Source: JAQBQB01 sp963757185
Lineage (GTDB): Bacteria > Gemmatimonadota > Gemmatimonadetes > Gemmatimonadales > Gemmatimonadaceae
DNA length: 64,000 nucleotides
Assembly (NCBI GenBank): GCA_963757185.1
Contig: CAVWQI010000008.1
Location: 1-64,000, forward strand
Direction: 5' to 3'
A program made the position numbers and the translations under genes. Shown piece after piece: positions 25,257-33,942 of this stretch; within the stretch, counting starts at the first letter, position 1; the number at the start of each line of letters is the position of its first letter. The notes below the pieces were generated by a model. The model ran no database searches. It was not told the origin of the DNA and saw only the letters and a list, made by a program, of their open reading frames with translations.

Positions 25257-26290
25257 AGGTCACCGCCTGCCGCGAGGGCGGCGTAGGTCTCCAGGCCGCG
25301 TCGCTCGACGGCGACGCGTGGCAGGCTACCTGGCGTCGCCGACGCTGGCGTCGTCGGAGCCGGGAGCACGAGCGAGCGATACGGGCGCGGTGGCAGTGGG
25401 CGCAACGGCGATTGCTCGAGCGTGGCGAAGCGCTCGGCCGGGATCCACTTGGTCGTCGCGTGCATGCGCACATTGGCCACGGTGGCGAGCCAGTCGAGCC
25501 GCTGCGCATTGAGATCGGCGTCGCTGAGGAACGTGCGGCCGTAGAGAAAATTGTCGCGCAGATAGCGGATCGGCCGCTCCACTTTGCCTTTGGTCTGCGC
25601 GCGATACGGCCGACAGACGCGCACGTGGAAGCTGCAGTGCCGCGCGAAGCGCGAGAACTCGAGATTGCGCACGAGCCCTCCGCCCGCGAGCCGCTCGTCG
25701 CGCGTGATCACCGAGCGCATTTGATCGAACAGCAGCTCACGGACAACGCCGCCCCACCAGGCGAAGCACGCCTCGAGCCCGAAGAGCAGCGTGCGCAGAT
25801 CCTGCCGTGGATAAAACCGCACCCACAAGAGCCGCGAGTAGCCGAGCACGACGATCAGCGCGTAGCGCACGCCCCACGGCAGCCGGCAGTGCGCGAAGTC
25901 GACTTGCGCTTGCTGCCCCGGCTCGGTCTCGAAGCGGATGATCGGCTCCGGCGCGGGCCGCAGCCGTCGCAGGAAGTCCCGGAGCTGGGTGATCCCACCC
26001 TCGTACCCGGCCGCGCGACACTCCGCGAGCAATCGCGTCCCACTCAGCCGAGGAAATTCGCTGAGCCGCGCCTCGATGATCGGTTTGAACGGCTCGAGCT
26101 TCGCCGGCGATGGCGCGCGTGGCCCATACCGCGCGCGGATTGAGTCGAGCGGCTGATCCAACAGACCCGCGTCGATCCACCGGTACATCGTGCTGCGGCC
26201 GACGCCCGCGCGACGAGCCGCCTCCGCGCGGTCACCACCGGCCTCCTCCAGCAATTGATGCAGCAGCATACGCGTGAACACTCCGTGCAT
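25253..26290 (-). CDS. istA: IstA-like transposase of IS21 element
   Basis: Transposase of 345 residues from MHGVFTRMLLHQLLEE. An N-terminal helix-turn-helix (GDRAEAARRAGVGRSTMYRWIDAG) binds the IS ends. The DDE core follows: first Asp in AQVDFAHCRLPWGVRYALIVVLGYSR, second in ELLFDQMRSVI, Glu in QTKGKVERPIRYLRDNFLYG. Length and domain order fit a compact IS21 IstA. The reading frame is intact. It ends in an ATGA overlap with istB. Confidence 0.9.
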   Translation of the reverse strand: MHGVFTRMLLHQLLEEAGGDRAEAARRAGVGRSTMYRWIDAGLLDQPLDSIRARYGPRAPSPAKLEPFKPIIEARLSEFPRLSGTRLLAECRAAGYEGGITQLRDFLRRLRPAPEPIIRFETEPGQQAQVDFAHCRLPWGVRYALIVVLGYSRLLWVRFYPRQDLRTLLFGLEACFAWWGGVVRELLFDQMRSVITRDERLAGGGLVRNLEFSRFARHCSFHVRVCRPYRAQTKGKVERPIRYLRDNFLYGRTFLSDADLNAQRLDWLATVANVRMHATTKWIPAERFATLEQSPLRPLPPRPYRSLVLPAPTTPASATPGSLPRVAVERRGLETYAALAAGGDL

Positions 26291-26439
26291 AGCGGGCTCG
26301 CGAGAGATCGAGAGCCCAAAGGTCGAGAACGGAGAGCCGCTTGGCACGCGGGCGGCTCACGGACCGTGTCCCGTTTTCAACCGGTGGAGTGTCCAATTTT
26401 CACCCGGTGCTAACAGTGCTGAACCCACGAGAGCTCGGC

Positions 26440-26620
26440 GCCCGTCGCGGCACCACGTCCGCCGCGTCCACCACGCGCCACCACCACCTCCGCCCCCAAG
26501 GGCCGCCGGCAAGATTGGTGACCTGCCGCGGGTTGCTCGGGATGTTCACCTGCGCGCGCGCACCTGACGGATCGCCACGGTGTCGTAGCAGACTCTACCC
26601 GAATGCTGCTCCCAAGAGTC
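26440..26620 (-). pseudogene. fragment of BNR/sortilin-like secreted protein gene
   Basis: On the minus strand this short stretch reads DTVAIRQVRA... followed by glycine-rich coding, matching the part of the intact protein at 47039-50458 that reads DTASIRQVRAQVGILANPGG. The DNA match is direct: cacctgacggatcg and cggtgtcg with similar spacing at 26560-26590 and 47645-47670. No more of the gene is present, so it is a relic of a paralogue, now next to the right end of the IS21 element. Confidence 0.6.
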
Positions 26621-26769
26621 CGCCCGTCGTAGTCTACGGCGCGCTGGCGAGGCGTTGACGCGGTTCCAAGTAGCGGACAGCTCTCCGTCGATCCACGGAC
26701 GCATTCCCTGGGCGGGAAAGGCTCTGACCCACCAGATGCGCCAATGCAGGATCTGACATATTCTCCACC

Positions 26770-28234
26770 ATGCACCTGTCCAAGTCCCGATTCGTCGCAG
26801 GCTGGCAATGTCACAGGCTCCTCTGGTGGAAAGTGCACGAGCCGGGCGCGGTCGAGCTCCAACCGGACAAGGTCCTCCAGGACCGCTTCGACCAGGGTTC
26901 TCAGGTTGGCGAGTTAGCCCGAGAGCGGTTCGCTGGCGGCACGCTGGTTGATGCCCCACATCACGAGTTCGCGAAGCGGGTCGCGCTCACGGAACAGGCG
27001 CTCCACAGCAGTGCGCCGGCGATTTTCGAGGCGAGCTTTTTCGCTGACGACACCTTCGTCGCCGTAGACGTATTGGCTCGAGTCGACGACGAATGGCGTC
27101 TGATCGAGGTGAAGTCCGCGTCCTCCCTCAAGGACGAGCACATTCCCGACGCCGCGGTTCAGGCGCACGTGCTAAGCCGGAGCGGCATTGACGTCCACGC
27201 CGTGGACATCATGCACCTCAACAAAGAGTTCCGCTTTCCAGACCAGGGCGATCTGTTCGTTCGGAGTGACGTGACCGCCGAGGTGCGGGACATGCTGCCG
27301 TCGATTCCCGGGGAAATCGAGGCGCAGCTCGAGATGCTGAGCGGCCCGTTGCCGGACGTCCCGATCGGAGTGCATTGCTCCGAGCCGCGAGATTGTCCGT
27401 TCATGCAACGGTGCTGGCCGCAGTCGGCGGATCATATCACCAAGCTCTATCTCGTCGGTCCGAAGGCCGCTGCGAGCATACATGGGGGCCGGGGTCCACA
27501 CGATCAAGGACATTCCCGCCACGAAAAAGCTGTCGTTCGCCGCCAAGCGACAGATCCGTGCGATGAAAGAAGATCGGCTCATCGTCGAGCCGGGTCTCGC
27601 GAAGGCGCTCGAGGCGTTCGATGGGAAACTTGGGTTTCTCGATTTCGAAACGATCGCGCGAGCTGTGCCGGTTTGGCCGGGGATGGCTCCGTGGCAACAA
27701 GCCGCCGCCCAGTTCAGCTACCACGAGTCAAACCACCAAGGCGGCTACAGCCACGTCGGGTATTTGGCGGAAGGATCCCACGATGCGCGGCCCGAGCTCG
27801 CGCGCGCCATGATCGACGCGACCGCCGGCGCCACCCAGGTCGTGACCTACACGTCGTTCGAGAAAACCCAGATTCGCGCGCTGCAGCGGGCGGTTCCGGC
27901 GCTCAAGAGCGAACTGGAAGCACTGGAAGGGAAGCTCATTGATCTTCATCCGCTGATCCGGGACTATCTATACCATCCGGACTTTCACGGGAGCTTCAGC
28001 CTGAAGTACGTGCTGACGCCGATGGTGCCGGAGTTGACGTACAGCGACCTGGTGATCGTGGACGGGCTTGTCGCGAGCGTCGAGATCGCGCGGCTGCTGT
28101 TCGTCGCGCAGAAGATCTCGGCGGAGGAGCGGGATCGGGTCAGGAAAGATCTGCTCGACTACTGCGAGCGAGATACATGGGCGATGGTACGGTTGCTGGA
28201 GAGAGTCAGGGAGCTGGCGGCGCCCCATATATAG
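26770..28234 (+). pseudogene. DUF2779 nuclease-like protein, one frameshift
   Basis: The N-terminal half (from MHLSKSRFVAGWQCHRLLWW) has the Cas4/RecB-like PD-(D/E)XK pattern: FVAVDVLARVDDEWRLIEVKSASS and a late Cys-rich CSEPRDCPFMQRCW, fitting an iron-sulfur or zinc site. The C-terminal half is the DUF2779 domain, which looks like a DEDD-type exonuclease: GFLDFETIARAVP, VVTYTSFEKTQIR and YCERDTWAMVRLL. One extra base near 27475 breaks the frame within LVGPKAA-SxxMGAGVHTIKDIP. Restored length is about 487 residues. Family members are predicted nucleases of unknown role. Confidence 0.8.
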
Positions 28235-28247
28235 GTAACGCGGTATG

Positions 28248-28375
28248 GCCGATTGACGGCGCAGATGCCGAAGGGCGCGGACTAAGTAGGGGCGCGACTA
28301 AGTAAGGGCGCAGACGCCAAGAGGCGCGAACGGCGCAACTGCCAAACGGCGTTTCGGCGGTCGTGCCCTTCGCTG
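28248..28375. repeat. gene-end quasi-palindrome, copy 1 (right arm missing)
   Basis: Starts about 15 bases after the DUF2779 stop. It has the left GGCGC units (ggactaagtaggggcgc, gactaagtaagggcgc) and the centre caaacggcgtttcgg; sequence similarity then stops near 28375. Plus orientation. Confidence 0.75.
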
Positions 28376-28459
28376 GGCAGTCCGGGCCGGCAACAATTGG
28401 GACCGAAGACCGGCATTTCGATGCCGGGTCGGTCGACTGCGAGCCGTAGAATCGGCGGC

Positions 28460-28696
28460 GTGCCCACCGTCCTCCGCGCCGGGCCCTACCGATGCTTCTT
28501 CTTTGCGGGCGATCGACGAGAGCCGCCGCATGTCCACGTTGAGCGCGATGCCAATCGGGCGAAGCTGTGACTTGACCCCGTTCGCCTGCACGACGGCGGC
28601 GGCTTTTCGCGGCGTGAACTGGCTCGTATCCTTCTACTGGTCCGCGAACACGAGCCTATCCTCCTGAGAAGCTGGTATGAGTACTTCGCCGATTGA
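28460..28696 (+). pseudogene. DUF4160 protein with in-frame stop
   Basis: From GTG 28460 the frame reads VPTVLRAGPYRCFFFAGDRR, EPPHVHVERDANRAKL, then TGA (28568-28570), then LDPVRLHDGGGFSRREL to a second TGA at 28694. Both sides are clearly one DUF4160 protein (about 78 residues), and family members have Trp at the stop position (AKxWLxP), so TGG to TGA is the simplest change. DUF4160 genes are usually paired with DUF2442 genes, as here, in a unit thought to resemble toxin-antitoxin loci. Confidence 0.8.
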
Positions 28697-28931
28697 GCCG
28701 CGGCCCGCCGTCGCGAAGGCGGTACGCCTGTCGGCAACGAGCCTGACCGTGGATCTCGCCGACGGGCGCAGCATCGCGGTGCCGCTCGCGTGGTACCCTC
28801 GCCTCGCCGCCGCAACCGACGCGGAGCGCAACAATTGGCGACTCATCGGACGTGGAGAGGGGATTCATTGGCCCGACATCGACGAGGACATCAGCGTCGA
28901 GAACCTGCTCAGCGGCTGCGCAATCCGGTGA
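28677..28931 (+). CDS. DUF2442 domain protein
   Basis: Protein of 84 residues containing the DUF2442 core: SLTVDLADGRSIAVPLAWYPRL, then NNWRLIGRGEGIHWPDIDEDIS, VENLL. It overlaps the end of the DUF4160 gene by 20 bases, the common arrangement for this pair, with DUF2442 as the presumed antitoxin-like or DNA-binding partner. It is intact although its partner has a stop codon. Molecular function is unproven for the family. Confidence 0.8.
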   Translation: MSTSPIEPRPAVAKAVRLSATSLTVDLADGRSIAVPLAWYPRLAAATDAERNNWRLIGRGEGIHWPDIDEDISVENLLSGCAIR

Positions 28932-28989
28932 GAGCCAACGCTCCTTCAGCAGTTGGCTTGCGTCTCGACGACCGGCGTCGTGACGAGCG

Positions 28990-29304
28990 ATGCGCAAAGT
29001 ACCAGGCTCCGACGCGGATTCCTCCGCTGGACTGATTCCCCGTGTGCCCTGGCACGTCGTGGATGTTCGCCCCGTCGGCGGCTATCGCCTCATCGTTACG
29101 TTCGCGGACGGAACCAGCGGCGAGGTCGATTTATCTCGTCTGGTTGCGAGTGACGATGCAGGTGTGTTCGAGCAGCTCCGCGACCCCGTAGCGTTTTCGC
29201 GTGTCAGCGTTGATCAGGGTGCCGTGACGTGGCCGAACGGCGTCGATCTCGCGCCGGACGCGATGTACGATGAGATCAGAGCCAAGAACCGGGGGGTACC
29301 ATGA
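28990..29304 (+). CDS. second DUF2442 domain protein
   Basis: Protein of up to 104 residues. The DUF2442 core WHVVDVRPVGGYRLIVTFADG, EVDLSRLV, GVFEQLRDPVAFSRVSVDQG, VTWPNGVDLAPDAMYDEI matches the subfamily usually coupled to HicB-like or DUF4160 partners. The first 20 residues are not typical, so the real start may be internal. Its TGA overlaps the ATG of the next short gene (ATGA at 29301), indicating translational coupling. Confidence 0.75.
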   Translation: MRKVPGSDADSSAGLIPRVPWHVVDVRPVGGYRLIVTFADGTSGEVDLSRLVASDDAGVFEQLRDPVAFSRVSVDQGAVTWPNGVDLAPDAMYDEIRAKNRGVP

Positions 29305-29405
29305 ACCGATACGTGATTCTCATCGAGCCGACAGACTCCGGCTTTTCGGCTTACCTACCGGATGAGTTCTTCCTAAACTGGGAGGAACGGCGATCGACCG
29401 GCTGA
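29301..29405 (+). CDS. HicB-like antitoxin remnant (34 residues)
   Basis: MNRYVILIEPTDSGFSAYLPD is the N-terminal strand-loop of HicB/type II antitoxin-like proteins; the sequence then departs from the family and stops after 34 residues. It is coupled to the DUF2442 gene by an ATGA overlap. Its 3' end runs into the truncated HigA gene of the opposite strand, so both lost their remaining parts at the same joint. Confidence 0.6.
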   Translation: MNRYVILIEPTDSGFSAYLPDEFFLNWEERRSTG

Positions 29406-29604
29406 AACGGGCGAGGAGCAGGAGCGAGGAAGGGCTATCCCGCGCGGCGGTGACGGCGCGTGTCCCGTGGACGATCTCGTTGATGCGGCGCGGCGGGACG
29501 CTGATGTCGTGGGCCAAACGGTATTGAGAGACACCGAGCGGCTCGAGGAAATCGGCGGCGAGGACTTCGCCCGGATGAATCGGACTCAGTCTGCGAGTTG
29601 CCAT
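29320..29604 (-). pseudogene. HigA-type antitoxin, C-terminally truncated
   Basis: MATRRLSPIHPGEVLAADFL, EPLGVSQYRLAHDISVPPRRINEIVHGTRAVTA is the standard N-terminal DNA-binding domain of HigA antitoxins. The expected continuation (DTALRLARYFG...) is absent; residues after about 53 are unrelated and read through the HicB remnant on the other strand. No higB toxin is seen nearby. Confidence 0.75.
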
Positions 29605-29707
29605 CGTGTCACTCAGTGATGGTCGACGATCTCAACGTCGTGAGCATGTGCGTCCCTCCAACGAAAGCAGACGCGCCGCTGATCATCGTACTGTCGATGA
29701 GCCGGCC

Positions 29708-30595
29708 ATGGCGCCAGGCACCATCACCTCCCTTCGGAGTTCCGTGCCCCGCAACCGCCTCGCGCTCGCCATCTCGTGTGCCTGTGCAGCAATGCTCGGT
29801 CTGACCAGCTGCTCACGCGGCGAGCGCCTGCCCGACGCCTCCGCGACTGCGCGCATCAACCTGGCAACGCCGCACTTCATTATTTCGTCTTACGGCTTGG
29901 ACTCGGCCGCCGTGAGCGCCCTCGCGCGATATCTCGAAGACCATCAAGCGCGGGTCGTCAGCGATCTGGGCGCATCGTCACTCGGGGTCACACACGTGGC
30001 GATTCAATCGCGAGAGGAGTTCGACCAGCAATGGGCCACCCTCATCAAGGCGTCCGGAATCGGGTTCCAACCACAGGCGCTCACCGGGCCGGACGGAACG
30101 ATCTACGTGTATGGACCGTGGGCTCGTGCGCACCCGGGCCGCGCGCTCGGACAGGACGCGGTGCACGAACTCGCGCACGCCGCCACGCGGCGCACGGCGC
30201 TGGATTTCGTCGCCAAGGCCGGCGGCGATACGATCGGCTTTCTCGCGAATGACAGTCTTGGGAAGCGCGGTCGATGGCTGTTGGAGTCAATCGCCACGTA
30301 CGAAGCCGGCCAAGCCACCGACCTCAATCGGCTCGGCTACCTCCTCCGAGGACGATATCCGTCCATCGCGATGCTCAATGACCCGGCGAACGGCCAGATC
30401 TACGACATCGGCTATCGTCTCACGGAGTTCATCGTCAAGACGTGGGGACGCGACGGGCTCGTTCGCCTCATCCAACAAGACGCGAACGTTCAGACGGCCC
30501 TTGGCATCAGTGACGCTGAATTGATGCGCCGCTGGTTCGCGTATGTCCAAGATCGGTATCTCATCATCAAGCCGCGTTGGTTCGGATGGGGATGA
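29708..30595 (+). CDS. lipoprotein metallopeptidase-like protein (gluzincin type)
   Basis: Protein of 295 residues from ATG 29708. The signal peptide ends in a lipobox LTSC, so it is a lipidated, exported protein. The zinc motif HELAHA fits HExxH (about 30168), and a second Glu follows about 35 residues later in LLESIATYEAG, as in gluzincins (M1-like, peptidase MA type). The C-terminal helices (DIGYRLTEFIVKTWGRDGLVRLI) also fit that group. It likely acts at the outer membrane or periplasm; the substrate is unknown. The next gene is convergent. Confidence 0.75.
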   Translation: MAPGTITSLRSSVPRNRLALAISCACAAMLGLTSCSRGERLPDASATARINLATPHFIISSYGLDSAAVSALARYLEDHQARVVSDLGASSLGVTHVAIQSREEFDQQWATLIKASGIGFQPQALTGPDGTIYVYGPWARAHPGRALGQDAVHELAHAATRRTALDFVAKAGGDTIGFLANDSLGKRGRWLLESIATYEAGQATDLNRLGYLLRGRYPSIAMLNDPANGQIYDIGYRLTEFIVKTWGRDGLVRLIQQDANVQTALGISDAELMRRWFAYVQDRYLIIKPRWFGWG

Positions 30596-30670
30596 GCGAC
30601 ATCAGAACCAGTCTCGCCGGCCGTTGTTGTAAGCGGCGTTACTCGGGATAGGCGGCAGCTTCCGATTGCG

Positions 30671-31540
30671 TCATCGCTCTGCGCATGATCCTTTTCGATC
30701 GGCCAAGCGCGCGAGCTCATGACCATCGCCGACGCTCGCGATGACCGCGCCGGGGGGAAGGTCGAGGGTCAGCTTGATTGGCGGCCCGCCCACCCACCGG
30801 TTCAGTGTGTACGTGTGCTCTGTAGTTGTGCCGAGCACACGGACGCGGATCGGGATCGTTACGTCAAGCGTCGATTCAAGCGACAACAAGTTCCGGCAGC
30901 CGGCGACTAGACGAACGGCGTTCGGCGAAACGGGCGTGTGCTCGGGATCGGAGAGCGCTAGATACTGACGCAGTCGGAGAGCGGCTTGGGCAATGCTCGA
31001 GTCGCGATCGCCCTGCGCGAGCCTGTACAAGAGCCGCGGGAACTCGACAAGGCGGTTCGCCGGAAGTGGAACGACGCCCGTCCCATCATACGCATCCGTC
31101 GACACGGGGATCGGGTCGCCAATGCGCGCGGATTGTAACCAGCCAAGCGACGGCGCAAGATCGGCGCGGTAGTACGCCGAGAGCACCGACAGCGAGGCGA
31201 GGCGCAGCTCGTTCGGACGGGCGCGGTCGGCGGCGGCGGCTGCTGCTGCTGCGTAGACGCGACCGTCTCTGGTCCTTCTCGAGCTTCCGATTAGTGCTGC
31301 GAGCTCCGGCCCCGCGAGAGAGCCGGCGTGCTGCCACGTCGTCCCGAGGGCGTTCGGGCCTGACGTCGGACACTCCGCGAGCTGTGCGATCTCCGCACTG
31401 CGCAGGGTCTGAGTGGTAACCGCCCGAGCGGCCGCAGCGCAGACGGGTGGCTCGACCTGCGCTGCCGACGTATGCGCGCACAGGACCGAGACCGCGGCCG
31501 CCTGCGCGAGGATTTGTCGCGTGGTTTTCAGATCTAGCAT
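30671..31540 (-). CDS. secreted hypothetical protein
   Basis: Protein of 289 residues from MLDLKTTRQILAQAAAVSV with a signal peptide cleaved after SAA. The mature part begins with a Cys-containing segment and continues as helical repeats resembling HEAT-like packing (NELRLASLSVLSAYYRADL; LLYRLAQGDRDSSIAQAALRLRQYLAL). It ends in a beta-rich part with VRVLGTTTEHTYTLNRWVGG. No named family is recognised. It is convergent with the preceding metallopeptidase gene. Confidence 0.55.
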   Translation of the reverse strand: MLDLKTTRQILAQAAAVSVLCAHTSAAQVEPPVCAAAARAVTTQTLRSAEIAQLAECPTSGPNALGTTWQHAGSLAGPELAALIGSSRRTRDGRVYAAAAAAAADRARPNELRLASLSVLSAYYRADLAPSLGWLQSARIGDPIPVSTDAYDGTGVVPLPANRLVEFPRLLYRLAQGDRDSSIAQAALRLRQYLALSDPEHTPVSPNAVRLVAGCRNLLSLESTLDVTIPIRVRVLGTTTEHTYTLNRWVGGPPIKLTLDLPPGAVIASVGDGHELARLADRKGSCAER

Positions 31541-31630
31541 GTTTACTCGCCGGTTACGGGAGGCCGGAGTAATCGAAGTGGAAGGTGTTGCAGTTGCCCA
31601 GCGCAACGTTATTGACGTAGTTGCCACCTC

Positions 31631-31706
31631 GGCTCACGGCTCATGCTCAAGCTCCTGCTCACGGCAGGGCTCGGGCAAAGATCCGAGATGCCCGCGAACC
31701 ACGCCG
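31631..31706 (+). repeat. third repeat family, copy 1
   Basis: Contains ggctcatgctcaagctcctg, gcagggctcgggcaaagatc and cgagatgcccgc. Nearly the same sequence lies at 37192-37250 and 41027-41104. It is noncoding, just upstream of the divergent gene ending at 30671 and before the lipoprotein gene at 31881. Confidence 0.8.
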
Positions 31707-31880
31707 AGCCTAACCGCAAACGGCTGCGCTCCGCGTCGCCACAGTGATCAGAAAGGCCGCGCCCTCAAGGAGAGCGAAGTCGGCGTTCTTAACGGAGCGG
31801 TTTGACGGCGGCGGCCGCTCGCGCGTCGTACTGCTAGTCCCGTCGACCCGCCACCACCGCTCCGCCCCCCAGCGACCCAA

Positions 31881-33929
31881 ATGCGCCACTCAATGTCTGT
31901 CCTGTTACGCTCCCTCAGCTCCGCCACCTTGGGTTTGTGGATTCTTTGCGTTTCGGCCTGCGGCGGCAGCTCAGACGGGTCGCACAGCACCACCACGACC
32001 CCGCCCGATACGACAACGACGCCGACTCCGACCCCGCCCGCGGCGCCCACCGGACTCACGGCGACGCCGGCATCCGCGTCTTCGGTCACGCTTACTTGGA
32101 CTCGCAATTCCTCAAACGAGACCGGGTTTCAGGTCGAACGGAGCACCGGCGGAGCCGGGACGTTCGGCCTCCTCGCCACGACCGCGGCCGCTGTCACGAC
32201 GTACAGCGACACAGCCCTAACCGCCAACACGCTCTACAACTATAGAATACGCGCCGTCGGCAGCGCCGGCACGAGCGGCTATTCCAACGTCGCGAGTTTG
32301 ACGACACCCACCGCGTGCCCGGCGCCGTTGGCTGTCGCGCAGGACATCGACAATCCGACGACGTGGACCGCGGGCGATGCCGGGTGCGTGCACTATCACG
32401 TCACGGGCGTGCTCAACGTGCGAGGCAGGCTGACAATTTCGCCGGGAACCGTGGTCTCGTTCTCGGCAGGCGCCGGGCTGACGGTCGCCAATGGTGGAAG
32501 CATCGGCGCTTTCGGGTCGCCGACGTCGGGCATTCACCTCACGGGCGACCAGCCCGTGCGCGGCTATTGGAAGGGAATCACCTTCCTGGCCAACAACGTC
32601 GCGAACGACATGAGTTACACAACCGTCTCGTATGGCGGCGGCGATGGAACCACGCACGCGGCGGATGTGGCGGTCATCGGCACCCCGCAACTCAACCTGG
32701 CGCACTCGGTTCTCGAGCAGAGCGCGGGCCTCGGCCTCTATCTCGACACCCTTGCCGCTCTCGGACCGTTCAGCGCGGACACGATGCGGAACAACGCCGG
32801 TGCCGGGATTCACCTACCCGATCGTTTGCTCGGAGCGCTCGACAACGCCTCGAGCTACTCGGCTGGAAACGGAATCCAGTTCATCGACGCGTTCGCATTC
32901 GGCGTCACCACGCCCCAGACGTGGTTCGTGACGACGACGCCCATTCACCTCACCGGGCAAGTGAACATCTCGACAGATCTGGGCATCGCGCCCGGCGCGA
33001 ACATCCAGTTCGGCGCGGATGCGGGAATGACCGTGGCGGCGGGAGGAAGCCTGTCCGCCGTGGGAACAGCGGCAAGCCGAATTCAATTCTCATCCGAAAA
33101 ACAACAACGCGGATTCTGGCGCGGCTTGAGTGTCTCGACACTCAACACGAACAATCGATTGAGCTACGCCAGCGTCTCGTACGGCGGCGGCGGAACCGGC
33201 ACCAACCTCGCCGACGTTTCAGTGGGAAACGGCGCGTCACTCCAGCTCGACAACTCGGTTCTGGAGCAGAGCGCCGGCGTCGGGCTGTACGCCACCGTGG
33301 CGGCGACTCTCCCGCTCTTCTCCGCGAACACATTCCGCAACAACGTTGAATCCGGCGTTCGCGTGACAGACCAACTCGTCGGCTCTCTCGATGCTGGGTC
33401 GGACTATGCCACCGGGAACGGCGCCGCATTCATCGACGCCACCGCTTTCGGCGTGTCGACCACGCAGACGTGGAGCGTTACGAGCATCCCGATCCGCACC
33501 AACGGACAGACGACAATCTCCGGGAGGCTCACGCTGGTGCCGGGAACCACGATTCTCGTCGGGGCCGGCGGGGGCTGGAATGTCATGTCGGGGACTCTCA
33601 CCGCGATCGGGACGTCCACTTCTCGAATTCGATTCCTGGGTCAGCAGTCGACGCCAGGATTCTGGCAGGGTCTCGTCTTTGCGACGGCAAGCTCCGCGAA
33701 CGAACTGACGTTCACCGAGATCGCGTACGGCGGCGCCGCTGGATTCATCCGCGCGGCGGCAATAGAAGTCACGAGCGGCGCAACGCTCAAACTCACGAAC
33801 TCAAATGTTCATGATGGGGCGGGGTGGGGACTGTTCGTCGAGACGAACGGGGTCGTCACTCCGACGCCGGTTGCATCCGCCGGAAATGTGTTCACGAACA
33901 ATGCGCTTGGCGGAAGCAATGTCCCTTAA
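31881..33929 (+). CDS. Fn3 and beta-helix repeat lipoprotein
   Basis: Protein of 682 residues. Signal peptide with lipobox (CVSAC), a Thr/Pro-rich linker, a fibronectin type III domain (about 54-142, PTGLTATPASASSVTLTW ... YNYRIRAVGSAG), then a parallel beta-helix region to the end. Three long repeats of about 170 residues are visible, each with the marks GxWKGxxF or RGFWRGL, SYxxVSYGGG and SVLEQSAGxGLY. It is surface-exposed and possibly carbohydrate-binding. Codon use is like its neighbours. No catalytic residues can be named. Confidence 0.8.
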   Translation: MRHSMSVLLRSLSSATLGLWILCVSACGGSSDGSHSTTTTPPDTTTTPTPTPPAAPTGLTATPASASSVTLTWTRNSSNETGFQVERSTGGAGTFGLLATTAAAVTTYSDTALTANTLYNYRIRAVGSAGTSGYSNVASLTTPTACPAPLAVAQDIDNPTTWTAGDAGCVHYHVTGVLNVRGRLTISPGTVVSFSAGAGLTVANGGSIGAFGSPTSGIHLTGDQPVRGYWKGITFLANNVANDMSYTTVSYGGGDGTTHAADVAVIGTPQLNLAHSVLEQSAGLGLYLDTLAALGPFSADTMRNNAGAGIHLPDRLLGALDNASSYSAGNGIQFIDAFAFGVTTPQTWFVTTTPIHLTGQVNISTDLGIAPGANIQFGADAGMTVAAGGSLSAVGTAASRIQFSSEKQQRGFWRGLSVSTLNTNNRLSYASVSYGGGGTGTNLADVSVGNGASLQLDNSVLEQSAGVGLYATVAATLPLFSANTFRNNVESGVRVTDQLVGSLDAGSDYATGNGAAFIDATAFGVSTTQTWSVTSIPIRTNGQTTISGRLTLVPGTTILVGAGGGWNVMSGTLTAIGTSTSRIRFLGQQSTPGFWQGLVFATASSANELTFTEIAYGGAAGFIRAAAIEVTSGATLKLTNSNVHDGAGWGLFVETNGVVTPTPVASAGNVFTNNALGGSNVP

Positions 33930-33942
33930 GAGGGACCACGCC

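Larger units (their letters stand above)
24353..26415 (-). mobile_element. IS21-family insertion sequence with 5-bp target duplication
   Basis: The left end TGTCAACGCCGGTTGAAAAT and the right end (reverse complement TGTTAGCACCGGGTGAAAAT) are imperfect inverted repeats, each followed inside by a second copy of the CCACCGGTTGAAAA unit, the multiple terminal repeats typical of IS21. The element is flanked by GTGCT at 24348-24352 and 26416-26420, a perfect 5-bp target duplication, so both boundaries are well defined and the insertion is fairly recent. It encodes the IstA transposase and the IstB helper ATPase on the minus strand. IstB is frameshifted, so the copy may be inactive unless the frameshifts are sequencing errors. 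Confidence 0.9.

Noticed and set aside
28568..28570. Selenocysteine or recoded TGA
   Set aside because: No SECIS-like hairpin or selenoprotein family is seen, and the expected residue is Trp; a nonsense change or base error is simpler.
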